Source of the DNA: Bacteroidales bacterium UBA3623
GTDB lineage: Bacteria > Bacteroidota > Bacteroidia > Bacteroidales > UBA932
Assembly: GCA_002373715.1 (NCBI GenBank)
Contig: DFLI01000133.1
Span: 1-6,614 of the forward strand
DNA: 6,614 nucleotides
Direction of reading: 5' to 3'
Below, in pieces: positions 5,007 to 6,614 of the stretch. Position 1 is the first letter of the stretch. Every line of letters begins with the position of its first letter. Made by a program: the position numbers and the translations under genes. The notes beneath the pieces are model-generated. The model saw only the letters and a program-made list of their open reading frames with translations, was not told the origin of the DNA and did no database searches.

Positions 5007-6614
5007 TTACTTTATCTCGTAAAGATACGGCATGCGGGCGTACACTTTCATGGGAGATTCCCGGTCAAAGTCGGGAATAACGAAATGGAAGCTGCCAAAG
5101 CGGATGTCATTCTCGCCGGAACCGGAGCCGTTGAACTGCTCCAGAATCTGCTCCATGAAGGTGGGAGGAGCAGGATAACCAATAACAGCGTACTCATCAG
5201 AGGAGGTGAGATCAGCCAGAGCTGCGGCATAGGAAATAGCATCTTCCAGGGTGCCAATTTCGTCCACCAGGCCAATCGGAAGGGCATCGGTGGCAGCCCA
5301 AACGCGACCCTGGGCAATGTCGTCTACCTGCTCCACGGTGAGGCCGCGGGAGCGAGCCACCAGGGAGACGAACATCTCGTAGATATCCTCAATGGAGGCC
5401 TGCATGTAGGCCATTTCTGCATTGTCGAACGGGCGCATCAGGGACAGCATGTCGCTGTGCTTGTTGGAGCCCACGGTCTCAATGCCCAAGCCCACTTTCT
5501 TGGCCACTTTGGAGAATTCCGGAATCATGGAGAACACGCCAATGGAACCGGTAAGGCAAGTGGCATCGGCATAAATCTTCTGGCAACCGCTGGAGATCCA
5601 GTAACCACCGGAGGCGGCATAATCGCCATAGGAGGCCACCAGGGGCTTCTTGGCCATGAGGCTGTCAAGGGCCGTACGAATCTTCACAGAGGCGCTTACG
5701 CTACCGCCGGGAGAGTTCACGCGAAGCACCACGGCTTTCACTTTATCGTCCTTGGCAACCTTTTCGATCACCTTCACAAAACGGTCCGCTGCAATATCAG
5801 AGGTGGCAGTCCCTTCCACAATTTCACCATTGGCATAAATCACGGCCACATTGCTCTTGGCGGCAGGCTCAATCACCTTGGCTTCCACATAATCGGCCAG
5901 GGAAACCAGATGCACTTTTTTAATATCATCTACCTGGGCAAGTGTGCAAATTTTTGCCTGTAGACCGGCGTGGTCCAACAGTTCGTCCACCAGGCCGCAA
6001 CGCACAAAGTCCTCGGGCACAACCAGCTCCAGATTGTCGATAATCTCATTAAAACGCTCCTCGCTCATGTCGCGGGAAGCGGCAATGGAAGAACTGATAG
6101 CCTTCCACATGGAATTGATCATCACCTGGTTCTGCTCGCGGTTCTCGGGAGAAGAGGAGTTGCGGATGAACATCTCACCGGCACTCTTATACTTGCCATG
6201 ACGGATGAGCTGCACATTCACGCCCAGCTTGTCCAGAACGTCCTTCAGGAACATGAGCTGGGTGCTCAAACCCACCAGCTGATAAGTACCACCATGGGCA
6301 TTAACCATGTAAATTTTATCAGCGGCCGATGCCAGGTAGTAAGAGGCATTGGAGGGGTATTCGGTATAGGCCACCACGGGCTTGCCGGAAGCGCGGAAGG
6401 CAGCCAGTGCTCCGCGGAACTCTTCCAGCTGGGCTATACCGGCAGAGGCGCCATCGGCCCTTAAAAATACAAACTTAATGGCAGGGTCGTTGGCGGCTTC
6501 CTGGAGGGCCAGAACGGCATCACGGATGCCCACAGAGGCCTGCGTGCCGGACAATCCGCCCGTGAGGGAGAAGGTGGGAACGCTCTGGCTCTGAGTCTGT
6601 TCGGCCAGCGAGAA
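5007..6614 (-). CDS. sppA: Signal peptide peptidase SppA, 67K type (protease IV), N-terminus cut
   Basis: This membrane-bound serine protease of family S49 degrades cleaved signal peptides. The frame stays open to the right edge (first residues FSLAEQTQSQS), so 535 residues are visible and roughly 50-60 are missing, including the expected N-terminal membrane anchor. The apparent TTG start at 6554 is internal. Counting from the first visible codon, the general-base lysine is K143 in KYKSAGEMF and the nucleophile is S335 in YAASGGYWI; both match the Ser/Lys dyad of the E. coli enzyme. RVNSPGGSVSAS (298-309) and LTGSIGVFSMIPEF (354-367) also fit. Both tandem S49 domains are present. Near the C-terminus, VIPDFDRESP (512-521) is the translation of a palindromic repeat. 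The gene ends in VYARMPYLYEIK and has its own terminator. Confidence 0.94.
   Translation of the reverse strand, partial: FSLAEQTQSQSVPTFSLTGGLSGTQASVGIRDAVLALQEAANDPAIKFVFLRADGASAGIAQLEEFRGALAAFRASGKPVVAYTEYPSNASYYLASAADKIYMVNAHGGTYQLVGLSTQLMFLKDVLDKLGVNVQLIRHGKYKSAGEMFIRNSSSPENREQNQVMINSMWKAISSSIAASRDMSEERFNEIIDNLELVVPEDFVRCGLVDELLDHAGLQAKICTLAQVDDIKKVHLVSLADYVEAKVIEPAAKSNVAVIYANGEIVEGTATSDIAADRFVKVIEKVAKDDKVKAVVLRVNSPGGSVSASVKIRTALDSLMAKKPLVASYGDYAASGGYWISSGCQKIYADATCLTGSIGVFSMIPEFSKVAKKVGLGIETVGSNKHSDMLSLMRPFDNAEMAYMQASIEDIYEMFVSLVARSRGLTVEQVDDIAQGRVWAATDALPIGLVDEIGTLEDAISYAAALADLTSSDEYAVIGYPAPPTFMEQILEQFNGSGSGENDIRFGSFHFVIPDFDRESPMKVYARMPYLYEIK
5054..5083 (-). repeat. Palindromic repeat copy inside the sppA reading frame
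   Basis: Plus-strand arms ATTCCCGG (5057-5064) and TCGGGAAT (5071-5078) surround the loop TCAAAG, with GAG before and AACGA after. It is nearly the same as the intergenic copy at 1823-1849: two substitutions, one inserted loop base and the same GAG/CGAA flanks. Translated on the minus strand it supplies sppA residues 512-521, VIPDFDRESP, leaving the C-terminal end in frame. One innermost arm pair is G-T; the rest are complementary. Confidence 0.88.

Noticed and set aside
5085..5963. 292-codon plus-strand frame opposite sppA
   Set aside because: It is a shadow of sppA, whose catalytic motifs are clear on the minus strand.
6552..6554. TTG as the true start of sppA
   Set aside because: The frame is open to the window edge and family members need an N-terminal anchor, so this codon is internal.

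Overview
The window looks like chromosomal DNA of a Bacteroidota bacterium, most likely of the order Bacteroidales. The evidence is the style of the proteins, A-rich rather than Shine-Dalgarno-like sequence ahead of the start codons, and a promoter with the TAnnTTTG -7 box typical of this phylum. I cannot place it at genus level. All six genes lie on the minus strand, so they read from the right edge to the left edge.

From right to left: (i) sppA, a 67K-type signal peptide peptidase / protease IV, cut at its N-terminus by the window edge and ending at 5007; (ii) an intrinsic terminator (4956-4981) whose T-tract overlaps the -33 region of the next promoter (4932-4958); (iii) a leader of about 160 nt (4766-4925) with a long closing stem, possibly a structured regulatory RNA; (iv) an apparent operon rfbB - ugd - small membrane protein - lacX-like mutarotase - rfbA, the last running off the left edge. 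RfbA and RfbB make dTDP-glucose and then dTDP-4-keto-6-deoxyglucose, the start of dTDP-rhamnose synthesis. Ugd makes UDP-glucuronate. The operon therefore supplies nucleotide sugars for surface polysaccharide. The mutarotase-like protein fits a sugar context. The membrane protein starts 1 nt after the ugd stop and has no assigned function.

The notable part is repeat content. A palindromic repeat of about 27 bp (minus-strand form GTCATCCCCGG-CTTGA-CCGGGGATCTC) occurs 11 times: 3 copies between lacX and rfbA, 4 between the membrane gene and lacX, 3 between rfbB and ugd, and one inside the sppA reading frame. Its arms differ between copies but the changes are mostly compensatory, so the hairpin is kept. 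In every gap the copy next to the downstream start codon is of the CCCGGG type and is joined to the ATG by a similar A-rich spacer. A second, unrelated repeat is read in frame inside ugd as the peptide CHSERSEES. I see no mobile-element genes, tRNA or rRNA genes or CRISPR array. No gene-free stretch exceeds 300 nt; the longest is 4766-5006.
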